Origin: Novosphingobium profundi
GTDB lineage: Bacteria > Pseudomonadota > Alphaproteobacteria > Sphingomonadales > Sphingomonadaceae
Direction of reading: 5' to 3'
Length of the DNA stretch: 64,000 nucleotides
Assembly: GCF_020524485.1 (NCBI RefSeq)
Contig: NZ_JAIVLF010000007.1
Span: forward strand, 62,001-126,000
Shown: positions 8,678-17,060 of the stretch, one piece after another
Layout: each line of letters starts with the position of its first letter
Position numbering within the stretch: the first letter of the stretch is position 1
Notes under the pieces: generated by a model
What the model was told of the DNA's origin: nothing
The model's input: only the letters and a program-made list of their open reading frames with translations
The model's database searches: none
Made by a program: the position numbers and the translations under genes

Positions 8678-9247
8678 TTGGGGGAACCAGCCAGAGAACC
8701 GACACCACGGTCGGCGGATGGGAAGAGAATTATCCTTGCAGGCAGGACCAGACCGCCGGGCCACCCAGGTGGTCTCCACCCGCGCCCGTACCGGCGCATC
8801 CTTGCACGCGCAGCCCGCGCGCTTCTGACGCTCATCGGCACGCTCGCGCTTGCCCTCTCGGGCACGTCGGCCACCTCGGCCGACGCGCAAGGCAAGGCAC
8901 CCGCCTTCACGCACGAAGAGGCACTGGCCAGCGACAACGGCTATACCACGCTGGAATGGGACGCGGAGCGCCCGGTCGTGGTGCGTCAGGCCTCCACCCC
9001 GGCCATGAGCGCAGCGCGCACCATCTTCGAAGGGACCGGCACCCGCCTCTTCGTCAGCGGACTGGCCGATGGCGACTACTATTTCACCATCGCCGATGCC
9101 GCGCCGGGGGCCGCACCCTCGCCCCCGCTGCACCTGGCGGTCACGCACCAGTCGCTCTCCCGTGCGCTCTGGCTGACGGCTCTGGGCGCGCTGGTCTTCG
9201 CGGCCACCGTCTTCGTCCTGATCCGCGGGGCTCGCCGTGAGCGTTGA
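8678..9247 (+). CDS. Membrane-anchored periplasmic protein with Fn3-like fold, symporter partner
   Basis: A 189-residue protein I cannot assign to a named family. A basic stretch and hydrophobic segment (RILARAARALLTLIGTLALA, about residues 40-60) ending in an AxA-type site suggest export. The middle (about 85-150) looks like one fibronectin-III-type beta domain (GYTTLEWDAERPVVVRQ ... LADGDYYFTIADA). A single membrane helix near residues 163-182 followed by RGARRER anchors it with a short cytoplasmic tail. The frame has no in-frame ATG before the signal; TTG at 8678, 10 bp after AGGGG, is the best start. Its end overlaps the symporter GTG by 11 bp, so it is probably a subunit or periplasmic sensor of that transporter. 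Confidence 0.6.
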   Translation: MGEPAREPTPRSADGKRIILAGRTRPPGHPGGLHPRPYRRILARAARALLTLIGTLALALSGTSATSADAQGKAPAFTHEEALASDNGYTTLEWDAERPVVVRQASTPAMSAARTIFEGTGTRLFVSGLADGDYYFTIADAAPGAAPSPPLHLAVTHQSLSRALWLTALGALVFAATVFVLIRGARRER

Positions 9248-10661
9248 ACAGGCCCTTCTTCCGCCCTGGCTTGGCTGGACGCTGCTGCTGGGCTTCTCGG
9301 TGCTGTGGATCGGGCTTGGCGTCTACTGGGGGCGGCGTAACAAGAGCTTCGAGGACCATGCCCTGGCCGGGCGCAACATCGGCCTTGCGCTCGGCTCGGC
9401 GACAGCGGCGGCGACCTGGATCACCTCGAACACGACGATGCTCGCCCCGCAGATGGCGCTGCAGCTGGGCGTGTGGGGGATGCTCGCCTATTCAACCGCC
9501 TCGCTCGGCCTGTTCCTCTTCGCGCCCATGGCCGGGCGCATCCGCCAGCTCATGCCGACCGGCTACACCAGCGGCGACTTTTTCCGCCTGCGCTATGGGC
9601 GCGTGGCCTGGGGCATCTTCCTCGCCTTCACGCTGTTCTATTCGCTCACCTGGCTGGTCTCGATGGCGATGGCGGGCGGCATCCTCCTCAACACGCTTTC
9701 GGGCATTCCCTATGGCTGGGGGATGAGCGTGATCCTGGCCGTGTGCGTGGCCTACACGATGCGCGGAGGTCTGGGCGCGGTCATTGGCACCGACTTCATC
9801 CAGAGCCTCATCATCATCATCGGCATCGTCGTGGTCGGCATTGCCGTCCTTGCGCATGTGGGCGTTGAGGAAATCCACGCCAACCTTTCGCGCGAGCGGC
9901 CCGAGCTTCTCAACGTGCTCTTCCCCGCCGCCCTCATGGCGATCTTCAACAACCTGCTCTTCGGCCTTGGCGAGGTGTTCCACAACAACGTGTGGTGGAG
10001 CCGCGCCTTCGCCTTCCGCGAGGGCGTGGCGGGCAAGGCATTCGCGCTGGGCGGGCTGATCTGGTTCCCCATTCCCTTTGCCGCGGGCTTCATCGCGCTG
10101 GCCTCGGGCGCGCTCGACGTGCCTGTCCCCAGCGCCGACATGGTCGGTCCGCTGGTGGTGGCCAAGGTCCTGGGCCTTGGCGGCGCGGTGGGCATCTTCG
10201 TCATCGTCTTCTGCTCGCTCGCCTCCTCGATCGACAGCCTGCTGGCGGCCACCTCGGACCTTCTGACCGAGGACGTCTACCGTCGCCTGCTGCGCCCCTC
10301 GGCCAGCCCGGAGACGCTCAAGGCCTCCGCGCAGTGGATCACGCTGGGCCTTGGCCTTTTCACCTGGCTGGTCTGCCTGCCGCGCATTGGCACGCTCGCT
10401 TCGGTGCTGTTCTTCGCAGGGCCGCTGGTAGGCGCGATGATCTGGCCCATCGTCACCGGCCTCTACTGGCGCCGCGCCACCCCAACAGGGGCAGTGGGCG
10501 GCATGCTGCTGGGCGCCGGTATCGGCCTCGTCAGCTACTTCGCCATCGGTTTCTACGTCGCCTCGCTCGTTGCCACGGCCGTCTCGATGGTCTGGGTGCT
10601 CGCCTGCGCGCTTCTGTCCCGCTCCCGTTTCGACTGGAGCCAACTGCGAGAGGCCTCCTGA
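9237..10661 (+). CDS. Sodium:solute symporter family transporter
   Basis: A 474-residue inner-membrane protein with about 12-13 hydrophobic segments. The SSS-family core is clear: GRNIGLALGSATAAATWITSN in the second segment, then PTGYTSGDFFRLRYGR, and the late SSIDSLLAATSDLLTEDVYR motif before the last helices. The pattern resembles urea- and organic-solute-type members (Dur3-like) more than proline or glucose carriers, but the substrate cannot be fixed. Translation begins at GTG 9237 inside the preceding gene, and its stop shares one base with the ATG of the 40-residue peptide, so all are co-translated. Given the downstream carbamoyltransferase and amidotransferase, a nitrogen-rich solute is plausible (inference). 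Confidence 0.85.
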   Translation: MSVEQALLPPWLGWTLLLGFSVLWIGLGVYWGRRNKSFEDHALAGRNIGLALGSATAAATWITSNTTMLAPQMALQLGVWGMLAYSTASLGLFLFAPMAGRIRQLMPTGYTSGDFFRLRYGRVAWGIFLAFTLFYSLTWLVSMAMAGGILLNTLSGIPYGWGMSVILAVCVAYTMRGGLGAVIGTDFIQSLIIIIGIVVVGIAVLAHVGVEEIHANLSRERPELLNVLFPAALMAIFNNLLFGLGEVFHNNVWWSRAFAFREGVAGKAFALGGLIWFPIPFAAGFIALASGALDVPVPSADMVGPLVVAKVLGLGGAVGIFVIVFCSLASSIDSLLAATSDLLTEDVYRRLLRPSASPETLKASAQWITLGLGLFTWLVCLPRIGTLASVLFFAGPLVGAMIWPIVTGLYWRRATPTGAVGGMLLGAGIGLVSYFAIGFYVASLVATAVSMVWVLACALLSRSRFDWSQLREAS

Positions 10662-10783
10662 TGACCTTCTCAAGTTCCTTCCTGGCCCTGCTGGTCTACG
10701 GATCGCTGGGCTGGTGCATGTTCACCGCGCTCGGCCTCGCCGCCCTGCTCATCCGCGACATCCGGCGCGGAGAGATCTGGTGA
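10661..10783 (+). CDS. 40-residue single-helix membrane peptide
   Basis: A microprotein with one membrane helix (SFLALLVYGSLGWCMFTALG) and a positively charged end IRDIRRGEIW. Its ATG at 10661 is the last base of the symporter stop (TGATG), and its own stop overlaps the next GTG by 4 bp, so it is translated as part of the operon. Small membrane partners are known for several SSS transporters (for example YjcH with ActP, YhdT with PanF), and this position fits such a role, although the sequence is not one of those families. Confidence 0.65.
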   Translation: MTFSSSFLALLVYGSLGWCMFTALGLAALLIRDIRRGEIW

Positions 10784-11901
10784 GCCGCGACGTTTCCCCC
10801 GCCTCGCACGTCTGCCACGCGCCGGTCATCGTCAAGCGACCGGGCAAGATCGGCAATTGCCCCAACCCGGCCGACTACATCGCCAACGCGCCGCAGATCC
10901 GCCGCGCCGTGCTCGACCGGCTGCGCGGCCAGTCCGTCCTCTCCGCCGCGCTGTTCGACAAGGACCTCCTGACCGAACTCGCGAAGTTCGCCGCCTATCT
11001 CCAGCTCAAGCGCTTCGAGGTGGGAACCGCGATGAGCGACAAGATCATGGCCGCCGCCTTCTTCGAGCCCTCCACCCGCACGCGCCTCTCCTTCGAAAGC
11101 GCGATGCTGCATCTGGGCGGCAAGACGATCAGCGTGGCCGATGGCAAGACGACCGGCGTCGCCAAGGGCGAATCGATGCGCGACATCGGGCAGATGTTCA
11201 ATTCCTACGCCGATGTCGTGGTGGTGCGGCACACCGAGCAGGCCGCCCTGTCCGAAATGTGCGAGTACCTGCGCGTGCCGCTCATCAACGGGGGCAACGG
11301 TTCGGACGAGCACCCCACCCAGGCGCTGGCCGACTGGTACGCGCTCCTGAAATGGCGCCCCGAGATCACCTTCGGCCGCCTGCCCGAGGAATTCCGCCTC
11401 AACATCGGCATCATCGGCACCCCGGGCAACATGCGCACGGTCAAGAGCTTCCTGATGCTCGCCCTGCTCTTCCACGAGAACATCAACCGCATCACCATCT
11501 TCTCCGAGATGGCCGATCCCTTGGGCGAGGAACTGCGCGAGCTGACCAAGAACAGCCCGATCACCATCGGCTTCTCGCAAAGCCTGACGCAAAATCTCGA
11601 ATACCTCGACGTCATCTACATGAACGCCATTGCCTATATCGGCGATGGCTACCGCTTCTTCGCCGACGCCTTCTCGCTCTCGTCCGAGAGCCGGATCAAG
11701 CCCGACACGGTGATCCTCCACCCGCTGGCGCGCGGGCTCGAACTCGACGTCAGCCTCGATGACACCCCCCACAACCTCTACTTCAACCAGGCCGATGGGG
11801 CCGTGTGGATCCGCCAGGCGCTGCTCCTCGCGATCTTCGGGCGGGTGGCCGATGTCGTGCCCCCCGACATGCTCGACAACGAGCCCCTCCCCAATACCTG
11901 A
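10780..11901 (+). CDS. ATCase/OTCase-superfamily carbamoyltransferase of unknown acceptor
   Basis: A 373-residue relative of the aspartate carbamoyltransferase catalytic chain with an extra N-terminal segment of about 50 residues. The carbamoyl-phosphate site is intact: STRT at 98-101, Lys129 in VAKGES, Arg150 in VVVVRH, and HPTQ at 178-181. The acceptor side is changed. The Arg equivalent to E. coli Arg167 remains (MRTVKSF, Arg219), but the segment matching TRVQKER, which carries Arg229 and Gln231, reads NAIAYIGDGYR, and HPLPR is HPLAR. A functional carbamoyltransferase using something other than aspartate is therefore likely. No regulatory chain or dihydroorotase is nearby; the partners are a symporter and an AsnB-like protein. 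GTG start at 10780, 4-bp overlap with the preceding peptide gene. Confidence 0.8.
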   Translation: MSRDVSPASHVCHAPVIVKRPGKIGNCPNPADYIANAPQIRRAVLDRLRGQSVLSAALFDKDLLTELAKFAAYLQLKRFEVGTAMSDKIMAAAFFEPSTRTRLSFESAMLHLGGKTISVADGKTTGVAKGESMRDIGQMFNSYADVVVVRHTEQAALSEMCEYLRVPLINGGNGSDEHPTQALADWYALLKWRPEITFGRLPEEFRLNIGIIGTPGNMRTVKSFLMLALLFHENINRITIFSEMADPLGEELRELTKNSPITIGFSQSLTQNLEYLDVIYMNAIAYIGDGYRFFADAFSLSSESRIKPDTVILHPLARGLELDVSLDDTPHNLYFNQADGAVWIRQALLLAIFGRVADVVPPDMLDNEPLPNT

Positions 11902-11959
11902 GTGCCCAGCGCCTGAGCGCCCCGCCCCAGCCAACACCCAAGCCAAGGAAACTCCCCAT

Positions 11960-13903
11960 ATGTGCGGCATTGCCGGTCTCTGGACCCCAGCGGGCTATGA
12001 CCAAGACACGCCCCGCCACGCCGAGGCGATGGCCGACCAGTTGGAACATCGCGGCCCCGACGGGCGCGGCTTCCATTTCGATGCCGCAAACGGCCTTGCC
12101 ATGGCGCACACGCGGCTCTCGATCATCGGCCTTGCCGCCGGGGACCAGCCGCTCCATGGTCGCCGCGACGATGGCACGGACGGGCTCGCCGCCTCGGTCA
12201 ACGGCGAGTTCTACGACTACAAGCGCCTGCGCGGCCTGTTGCGCACCGACGGCTTCCAGTTCTCGACCAGGTCCGACAGCGAGATTGCGCTGAAACTCTA
12301 CGCCAAGCACGGCCTCGATTTTGTCGAGCACCTGCGCGGCGAATTTGCCTTTGCCCTGTTCGACGAGGAGAGGCAGCGCCTGATCCTGGTGCGCGACCGC
12401 TTCGGCATCCGCCCCCTCTTCGTTCACCACGGGCCGCGCGGGATCGTCTGGGGCAGCGAGATCAAGGCCCTGCTCGCCCACCCGGACGTGCCCCGCGATG
12501 TCTGCCCCAAGGCGCAGCTGCACCAGATGATGCAGGTCATGGTGCCGGGGATGACGCTCTATCAGGGTATCCGTGCGGTGAAGCCGGGCACCATGCTCAT
12601 CATCGAGAAGACAGGCGATGGCGTGTCGGTGCGCGAGGAGCGCTACTGGGACGCCAATTTCCCGCACGAAGGCGAGCACGACGTCAAGAGCGATGACGAC
12701 CACATCGAGGCGGTGCGCGCGGCGCTGGTCGAATCGATCACCTTCCGGCTCGAATCCGACGTTCCGGTCGCCTGCTACCTTTCAGGCGGGATCGACAGCT
12801 GTTCGATCCTGGGCATGGCCGCCGCGATCCAGCAATCGCCGGTCAAGGCCTTCACCATCTCCTTCGACGATGCCCGCTACGACGAGGCCCATATCGCGAC
12901 CGAGATGGCGCAGATGGCGGGCGCCGATCAGGATATCCTGAAGCTCAAGGCCGAAGACCTCTACGGGGCCAACTTCGAGGACGCGATCCGCTATTCCGAG
13001 CGGACCTTCTACAACACGCTGGGCGTCGCCAAGATGCTGATGAGCAAGCACGTACGCGAGGTCGGCTACAAGGTCGTCATCACCGGCGAGGGTTCGGACG
13101 AGCTGTTCGGCGGTTATGCCCAGTTCAAGGCCGACCTGTTCCTGCACGATCCCGAATACGCGGCCACTCCGGCGGCGCAGGAGATGCGGGAGAGGAATGC
13201 GCTGTTCTCGGGCTCGGTTCTGGCCGAGGAGACGATCAGTCATCCGGCCTTCGAAGAGGTCATGGGCTTTACCCCCAGCTGGATCCAGCCCTGGATGCTC
13301 ACCCTTGAACGGGTCAAGCCGCTGCTCTCCGAGGAGTTCAAGGCGAAGCTGGGGGACTACGACCCCATCGCCGCCATCGCGCACAGCCTTGATCCGGCCA
13401 TGCTGGAAGGCCGCCATGTCCTCGACAAGGTGCAGTATTCCTGGATCAAGACGATGCTGGAGGGGCAGATCCTGAACTGGGGCGGGGACCGCGTGGACAT
13501 GGCCAACAGCCTCGAGAGCCGCCCGGCCTTCCTCGACCACCACGTGGCCGAACTTGCCATGCGCATCCCCCCGCAGGTGCGCGTGCGCGGCGGCGTCGAG
13601 AAGTGGGTCGTGCGCGAGGCGATGAAGCATGTCCTCCCGCGCGTCCTTTACGAGCGCGAGAAGTTCGCCTTCATGGCGCCGCCCGCGCACACCGATGCGA
13701 AGAAGACCGCCGAGATCGACAAGCTGATCGCGCGCTGGCTATCGCCCGAGCGCCTGGCCGCCAAGGGCCTGTTCGATCCCGCCAAGCTGGGCGCGGCGAT
13801 CGCGGACACCCGTGCCTCGGACGACCACGCGCAGAACACGCGCATGGACATCATCCTCAACCACGCCATCGGCCTTCACGCGGTGGAAGAGCTTCTGGCC
13901 TAG
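11960..13903 (+). CDS. AsnB-type glutamine-hydrolysing amidotransferase (asparagine synthase family)
   Basis: A 647-residue two-domain enzyme. The N-terminal Ntn glutaminase begins MCGIAG with nucleophile Cys2 after Met removal, and has HRGPDG near 30, HTRLSI with Arg52, VNGEFYDY at 80-87 and the SDSEIAL Asp106. The synthetase domain has the ATP pyrophosphatase loop SGGIDS at 275-280 and GEGSDELFGGY near 377. Everything needed for ATP- and glutamine-dependent amidation of a carboxylate is present. It may make asparagine, but its place behind a non-standard carbamoyltransferase and a transporter suggests a dedicated substrate. The start has a CAAGGAAA ribosome site 7 bp upstream; the gap to the carbamoyltransferase is 58 bp. 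It ends 6 bp from the convergent MFS gene. Confidence 0.87.
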   Translation: MCGIAGLWTPAGYDQDTPRHAEAMADQLEHRGPDGRGFHFDAANGLAMAHTRLSIIGLAAGDQPLHGRRDDGTDGLAASVNGEFYDYKRLRGLLRTDGFQFSTRSDSEIALKLYAKHGLDFVEHLRGEFAFALFDEERQRLILVRDRFGIRPLFVHHGPRGIVWGSEIKALLAHPDVPRDVCPKAQLHQMMQVMVPGMTLYQGIRAVKPGTMLIIEKTGDGVSVREERYWDANFPHEGEHDVKSDDDHIEAVRAALVESITFRLESDVPVACYLSGGIDSCSILGMAAAIQQSPVKAFTISFDDARYDEAHIATEMAQMAGADQDILKLKAEDLYGANFEDAIRYSERTFYNTLGVAKMLMSKHVREVGYKVVITGEGSDELFGGYAQFKADLFLHDPEYAATPAAQEMRERNALFSGSVLAEETISHPAFEEVMGFTPSWIQPWMLTLERVKPLLSEEFKAKLGDYDPIAAIAHSLDPAMLEGRHVLDKVQYSWIKTMLEGQILNWGGDRVDMANSLESRPAFLDHHVAELAMRIPPQVRVRGGVEKWVVREAMKHVLPRVLYEREKFAFMAPPAHTDAKKTAEIDKLIARWLSPERLAAKGLFDPAKLGAAIADTRASDDHAQNTRMDIILNHAIGLHAVEELLA

Positions 13904-13909
13904 GCGTCC

Positions 13910-15133
13910 TCAGCCCTCCAGCGCCTCGGCGCCGACCGGATCGCGGTAGGCGCCGAGCGTTGCGATCAGCGCGACGACGACGACAAGCGCAATGGCCGAG
14001 GCGAGCAGCGCGAAGTGGTAGCTACCGGTCACATCGACCGACCAGCCAAACGCGGCCGGGCCGAACGCGGCGCCAAAACTGAACATGCCCAGCACCACGC
14101 CATAGGTCGCGCCGTAATTGCGCAAGTGCGCATAGCGCCCGGTGAAGTAGGCGAGCATGTCGACCTCGGCGCCCGCAGCCAGGCCCAGCATGAGCGCGGC
14201 GGCCGTCACCGGCCCGCCAAAGGCGAGCAGCAACGCGGCCACCACCGGCGAGAGCAGGAACAGCGCGGCCACGAACGGCGCGTGAAAACGGTCGAAGAGA
14301 TAGCCCACGATCACGCGGGCGAAGATCACGGCAATGCCGATCTTGGCGGCGACCTGCGCGGCTTCGGCGGCTGGCATGCCCCGGTCCACCACCATGGGCA
14401 CCAGATGGACGATGAGCCCGGCGACGAAAAAGCCCAGAAGCACGGCGATGCCCACGATGGTCAGCGTCTGGCGGTTGACCTCGAACCGGCCGCGTACCTT
14501 GGGCTCGGCACTCGCCGCTGGAGCCGGAGCCTTTTTTTCGCGCGGCATGAGGAGGCTCACCGGAAGGCCCACGACAAGGATCGTGGCACCCATGGCGAGC
14601 GCCGCAGTGCGCCAGCCGCTCGAGGCAAAGATCGGCCCCAGCAGCGCAGGCGCGAGGAAGGCGGCGAGCCCCGAGCCCATCAGCATGAGGCCGAGCGCAA
14701 GCCCACGCCCGGCATCGAACCTGGCCGAAACTGCACGCGCCCAGATCGCGGGCGTCGTGCCGCATCCGGCGAGACTGACCAGGAGCCACAGCCCCCACCA
14801 CATCGCCACCGAATCCCCGGCGCGCGAGAGGAGCACGAAGCCGATGGGCGCCGCGATATAGCTGGCAATCGCGATCATGCGCACGCCGTAGCGGTCCGCG
14901 AGGCGCCCGACGATCGGCGCGGAGAGGAAGATGCCCAATTGCTCGAAAGTGGCCGCGCCCGAAGCCGCCGCGCGGCTCCAGCCGAACTCTTCCTGCACTG
15001 GCGTGACAAAGAGGCCCAGGGCATAGAAACCGATGCCCATCATGCCCACGCCAATGGCAAGCCCTGCGGCCACCACGGTCAGCCAGCCTTCTGCAAATTC
15101 GCGCCGCACGGCGCCGGAAAGGGAACCACTCAT
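13910..15133 (-). CDS. MFS transporter, MCT/OFA-like
   Basis: A 407-residue permease with 12 predicted membrane segments. The N-terminal GMMGIGFYALGLFVTPVQEEFGWSR and the GRLADRYGVR loop are typical of the oxalate:formate/monocarboxylate-type MFS branch, which carries small organic anions. The cytoplasmic mid-loop (PREKKAPAPAASAEPK) is charged and low in complexity. It lies 105 bp downstream of the M20 hydrolase on the same strand, so import or export of that enzyme's substrate or product is a reasonable guess. The gene converges with the amidotransferase gene with only 6 bp between stops and no terminator that I can see. Confidence 0.82.
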   Translation of the reverse strand: MSGSLSGAVRREFAEGWLTVVAAGLAIGVGMMGIGFYALGLFVTPVQEEFGWSRAAASGAATFEQLGIFLSAPIVGRLADRYGVRMIAIASYIAAPIGFVLLSRAGDSVAMWWGLWLLVSLAGCGTTPAIWARAVSARFDAGRGLALGLMLMGSGLAAFLAPALLGPIFASSGWRTAALAMGATILVVGLPVSLLMPREKKAPAPAASAEPKVRGRFEVNRQTLTIVGIAVLLGFFVAGLIVHLVPMVVDRGMPAAEAAQVAAKIGIAVIFARVIVGYLFDRFHAPFVAALFLLSPVVAALLLAFGGPVTAAALMLGLAAGAEVDMLAYFTGRYAHLRNYGATYGVVLGMFSFGAAFGPAAFGWSVDVTGSYHFALLASAIALVVVVALIATLGAYRDPVGAEALEG

Positions 15134-15238
15134 CCCGGCACCTTGTCGCAGCGCAGCATCAAGGGCAAGCGCTCCCTGCCCGCGCTGCTCGCTGGGCGGT
15201 CAGGGACGATTGGTCAGGAGGCGGGCGCTCCCAGCGCG

Positions 15239-16522
15239 TCAGACCCGCTCGGTCTGCCCGGCCTCTTCCAGCGCGCCCTCGTTGCAGGCAAGCTCGCACA
15301 CGCATTCGTAGAGAAGCCGCGTGCCGCGCTCGCAATCGACCCAATGCGTCCATTCATCGGGCGCGTGGCTCACGCCCTTTACAGACGGCACGAAGAACAG
15401 CCCCGCGCGCGAATGCTCGCAGAAAAACTGCACATCGTGGCCGGCGCCCGAGGGCATGATCTTGTAACTGTAGCCCAGCTCCTTCGTCTTGCCCTCGATC
15501 AGCGACATAAGCCCCGTGTCGCAATAGGCCGGGGCCAGCCAGGACATCTGCTCGTATTCGAAGTGCAGCTTGTTGCGCCGCGCGATGGCGGCCAGCACCC
15601 GCTCGCAGGCGCTCGCCAGCGCCTTCATCTTTTCGTGGTCGAGGTCGCGCCCGACAATGGTGAAGTCGACCTCGCCCGGCACCGTGTGCGGGAAGCCGGG
15701 CTTGCAGTTGACGTGGCCGATGGTGATGCGGCTCTTGCCGGTGCCTTCCTCTTCGATGATGCGCGGGATCTCATGCGCGAAATCGGCCATGCCCATCAGC
15801 GCGTCGGCGCGCATGTTCATCGGCGCGGTCCCGGCGTGGTCCGCCTTGCCGATGAGGCGCACCATCCATTTGAAGACGCCCGAAATACCCTCGACGATGC
15901 CGATGGTGGTCTTCTCGGTATCAAGGACCGGCCCCTGCTCGACATGAAGTTCAAGGTAGGCCCGGATCGTCTCGGGCGGGCGGTAGGCGTGCATCGCGCG
16001 CGAGGGGTCGAGCCCGGCCTCACGCATGGCATCGACCAGTTTCACGCCGCGCTCGTCCGCCGCGGCATCCAGCCACTCACGCGTCAGGTGCCCGGTCATC
16101 GCCTGGGCGCCCAGCATGCCCCCGAAGCGCCCCTCCTCCTCGGCGGTCGCGATGACTTCGACCGGGTAGAGCGGCTCAATTCCGTTCGCCTTCATCGTGC
16201 GCACGACCTCGAGCCCGGCAACGACGCCCAGGACCCCGTCGAACATGCCGCTCGCGGGCACGGAATCGGTGTGGGAAGCGATGATGACGGCGGGAACGTC
16301 CTCGCCCCGACCGGCCGGATCGAAGCGGCCAATGGCATTGCCCGCCCCGTCCATGCGGTGGCTCATGCCCAGCTCTGCAAAGCGCGCGCGCAGCCATTCG
16401 CGCACCGCCATGTCCTCTGGACTGAAGCCCTGTCGATAGACGCCCCCATCGGCCTCATTGAAGCCGAAACGCGAAATGGCGGTGATGTCCCGCTCGATCC
16501 TCTCGATGCTGACGCTGGGCAC
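15239..16522 (-). CDS. M20-family N-carbamoylase / allantoate amidohydrolase-type hydrolase
   Basis: A 427-residue binuclear metal hydrolase of the hydantoinase/carbamoylase branch (N-carbamoyl-L-amino-acid hydrolase, allantoate amidohydrolase, beta-ureidopropionase). Metal ligands are visible: His84 in ASHTDSVPA, Asp95 in GMFDG, Glu129/130 in AEEEGRFGG and His193 in HVEQGP. The dimerisation part has GKADHAGTAPMNMRADAL, the family's substrate-binding signature. I place the start at GTG 16522 because GGGAGAC lies just upstream; an upstream alternative would add 14 residues without a ribosome site. It cleaves ureido or amide bonds in its family, which matches the carbamoyltransferase locus facing it. 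It probably shares a transcript with the MFS gene. Confidence 0.85.
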   Translation of the reverse strand: MPSVSIERIERDITAISRFGFNEADGGVYRQGFSPEDMAVREWLRARFAELGMSHRMDGAGNAIGRFDPAGRGEDVPAVIIASHTDSVPASGMFDGVLGVVAGLEVVRTMKANGIEPLYPVEVIATAEEEGRFGGMLGAQAMTGHLTREWLDAAADERGVKLVDAMREAGLDPSRAMHAYRPPETIRAYLELHVEQGPVLDTEKTTIGIVEGISGVFKWMVRLIGKADHAGTAPMNMRADALMGMADFAHEIPRIIEEEGTGKSRITIGHVNCKPGFPHTVPGEVDFTIVGRDLDHEKMKALASACERVLAAIARRNKLHFEYEQMSWLAPAYCDTGLMSLIEGKTKELGYSYKIMPSGAGHDVQFFCEHSRAGLFFVPSVKGVSHAPDEWTHWVDCERGTRLLYECVCELACNEGALEEAGQTERV

Positions 16523-16652
16523 GTGCGTCTCCCTTGTCCGGTATGGGCGGCGCGGATTGCCCACGCTCTGTTGGCGGGGAGACTAGACGCCACCACGGGG
16601 ACGGGGCAAGCCGGGGAAACTGCAGCGCAAGGGACGAAGCCCTGCGGGTGCC

Positions 16653-17060
16653 TCAGCTCTGAACGTAGGAGAGAACCGTCTCGTTCAGCGAGATGGGATC
16701 AAGCTGCATGAACGGCACGACGGGTTCGAGCTGGTACTCGATCGCGATCTTGTCGAACTGCGCGCCGTCGCTGATGCCTCGCTCCAGAGCAATGCGCACG
16801 ATGCCATCCTCGTTGAGGCCCGCCATTTCCTTGCGCACCTTGTCGGAGACCTGACGCTCGGTCGCGTCGGGATGGACGTTGGCGTAACGCACGCCCTCGC
16901 CCGCCGCATGACGGATCGCGCCGGTTGCCTGAAGCACGAGCGCAAACTGCAGGATGCCGATCATGAGCGCGGCCGCCACCGGCATGGCGAGGGCAAACTC
17001 GATGACCGAGGCGCCTTCACGGTTCGCGGCGAGGCGCTTCAAGCGGTGCAGGATCTTCAC
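16653..17060 (-). CDS. TadE-like minor pilin
   Basis: A 135-residue protein with the TadE/TadG N-terminal signature: short basic leader, then EGASVIEFALAMPVAAALMIG with the conserved Glu and a single hydrophobic helix. TadE-type pseudopilins are processed by the prepilin peptidase and take part in assembly of Flp pili at the inner membrane. The C-terminal part is soluble and mostly helical. The GTG start at 17060 overlaps the previous stop (GTGA). Last gene of a three-gene set. Confidence 0.82.
   Translation of the reverse strand: MKILHRLKRLAANREGASVIEFALAMPVAAALMIGILQFALVLQATGAIRHAAGEGVRYANVHPDATERQVSDKVRKEMAGLNEDGIVRIALERGISDGAQFDKIAIEYQLEPVVPFMQLDPISLNETVLSYVQS

Noticed and set aside
10780..11901. 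Calling the carbamoyltransferase pyrB
   Set aside because: The aspartate-binding Arg229/Gln231 segment is missing and no pyrC or pyrI is near; a gene symbol would overstate what is known.
11960..13903. A lasso-peptide or similar RiPP cluster because of the AsnB-like protein
   Set aside because: No protease (B protein), no RRE and no precursor peptide nearby, and the glutaminase domain is complete, unlike lasso cyclases.
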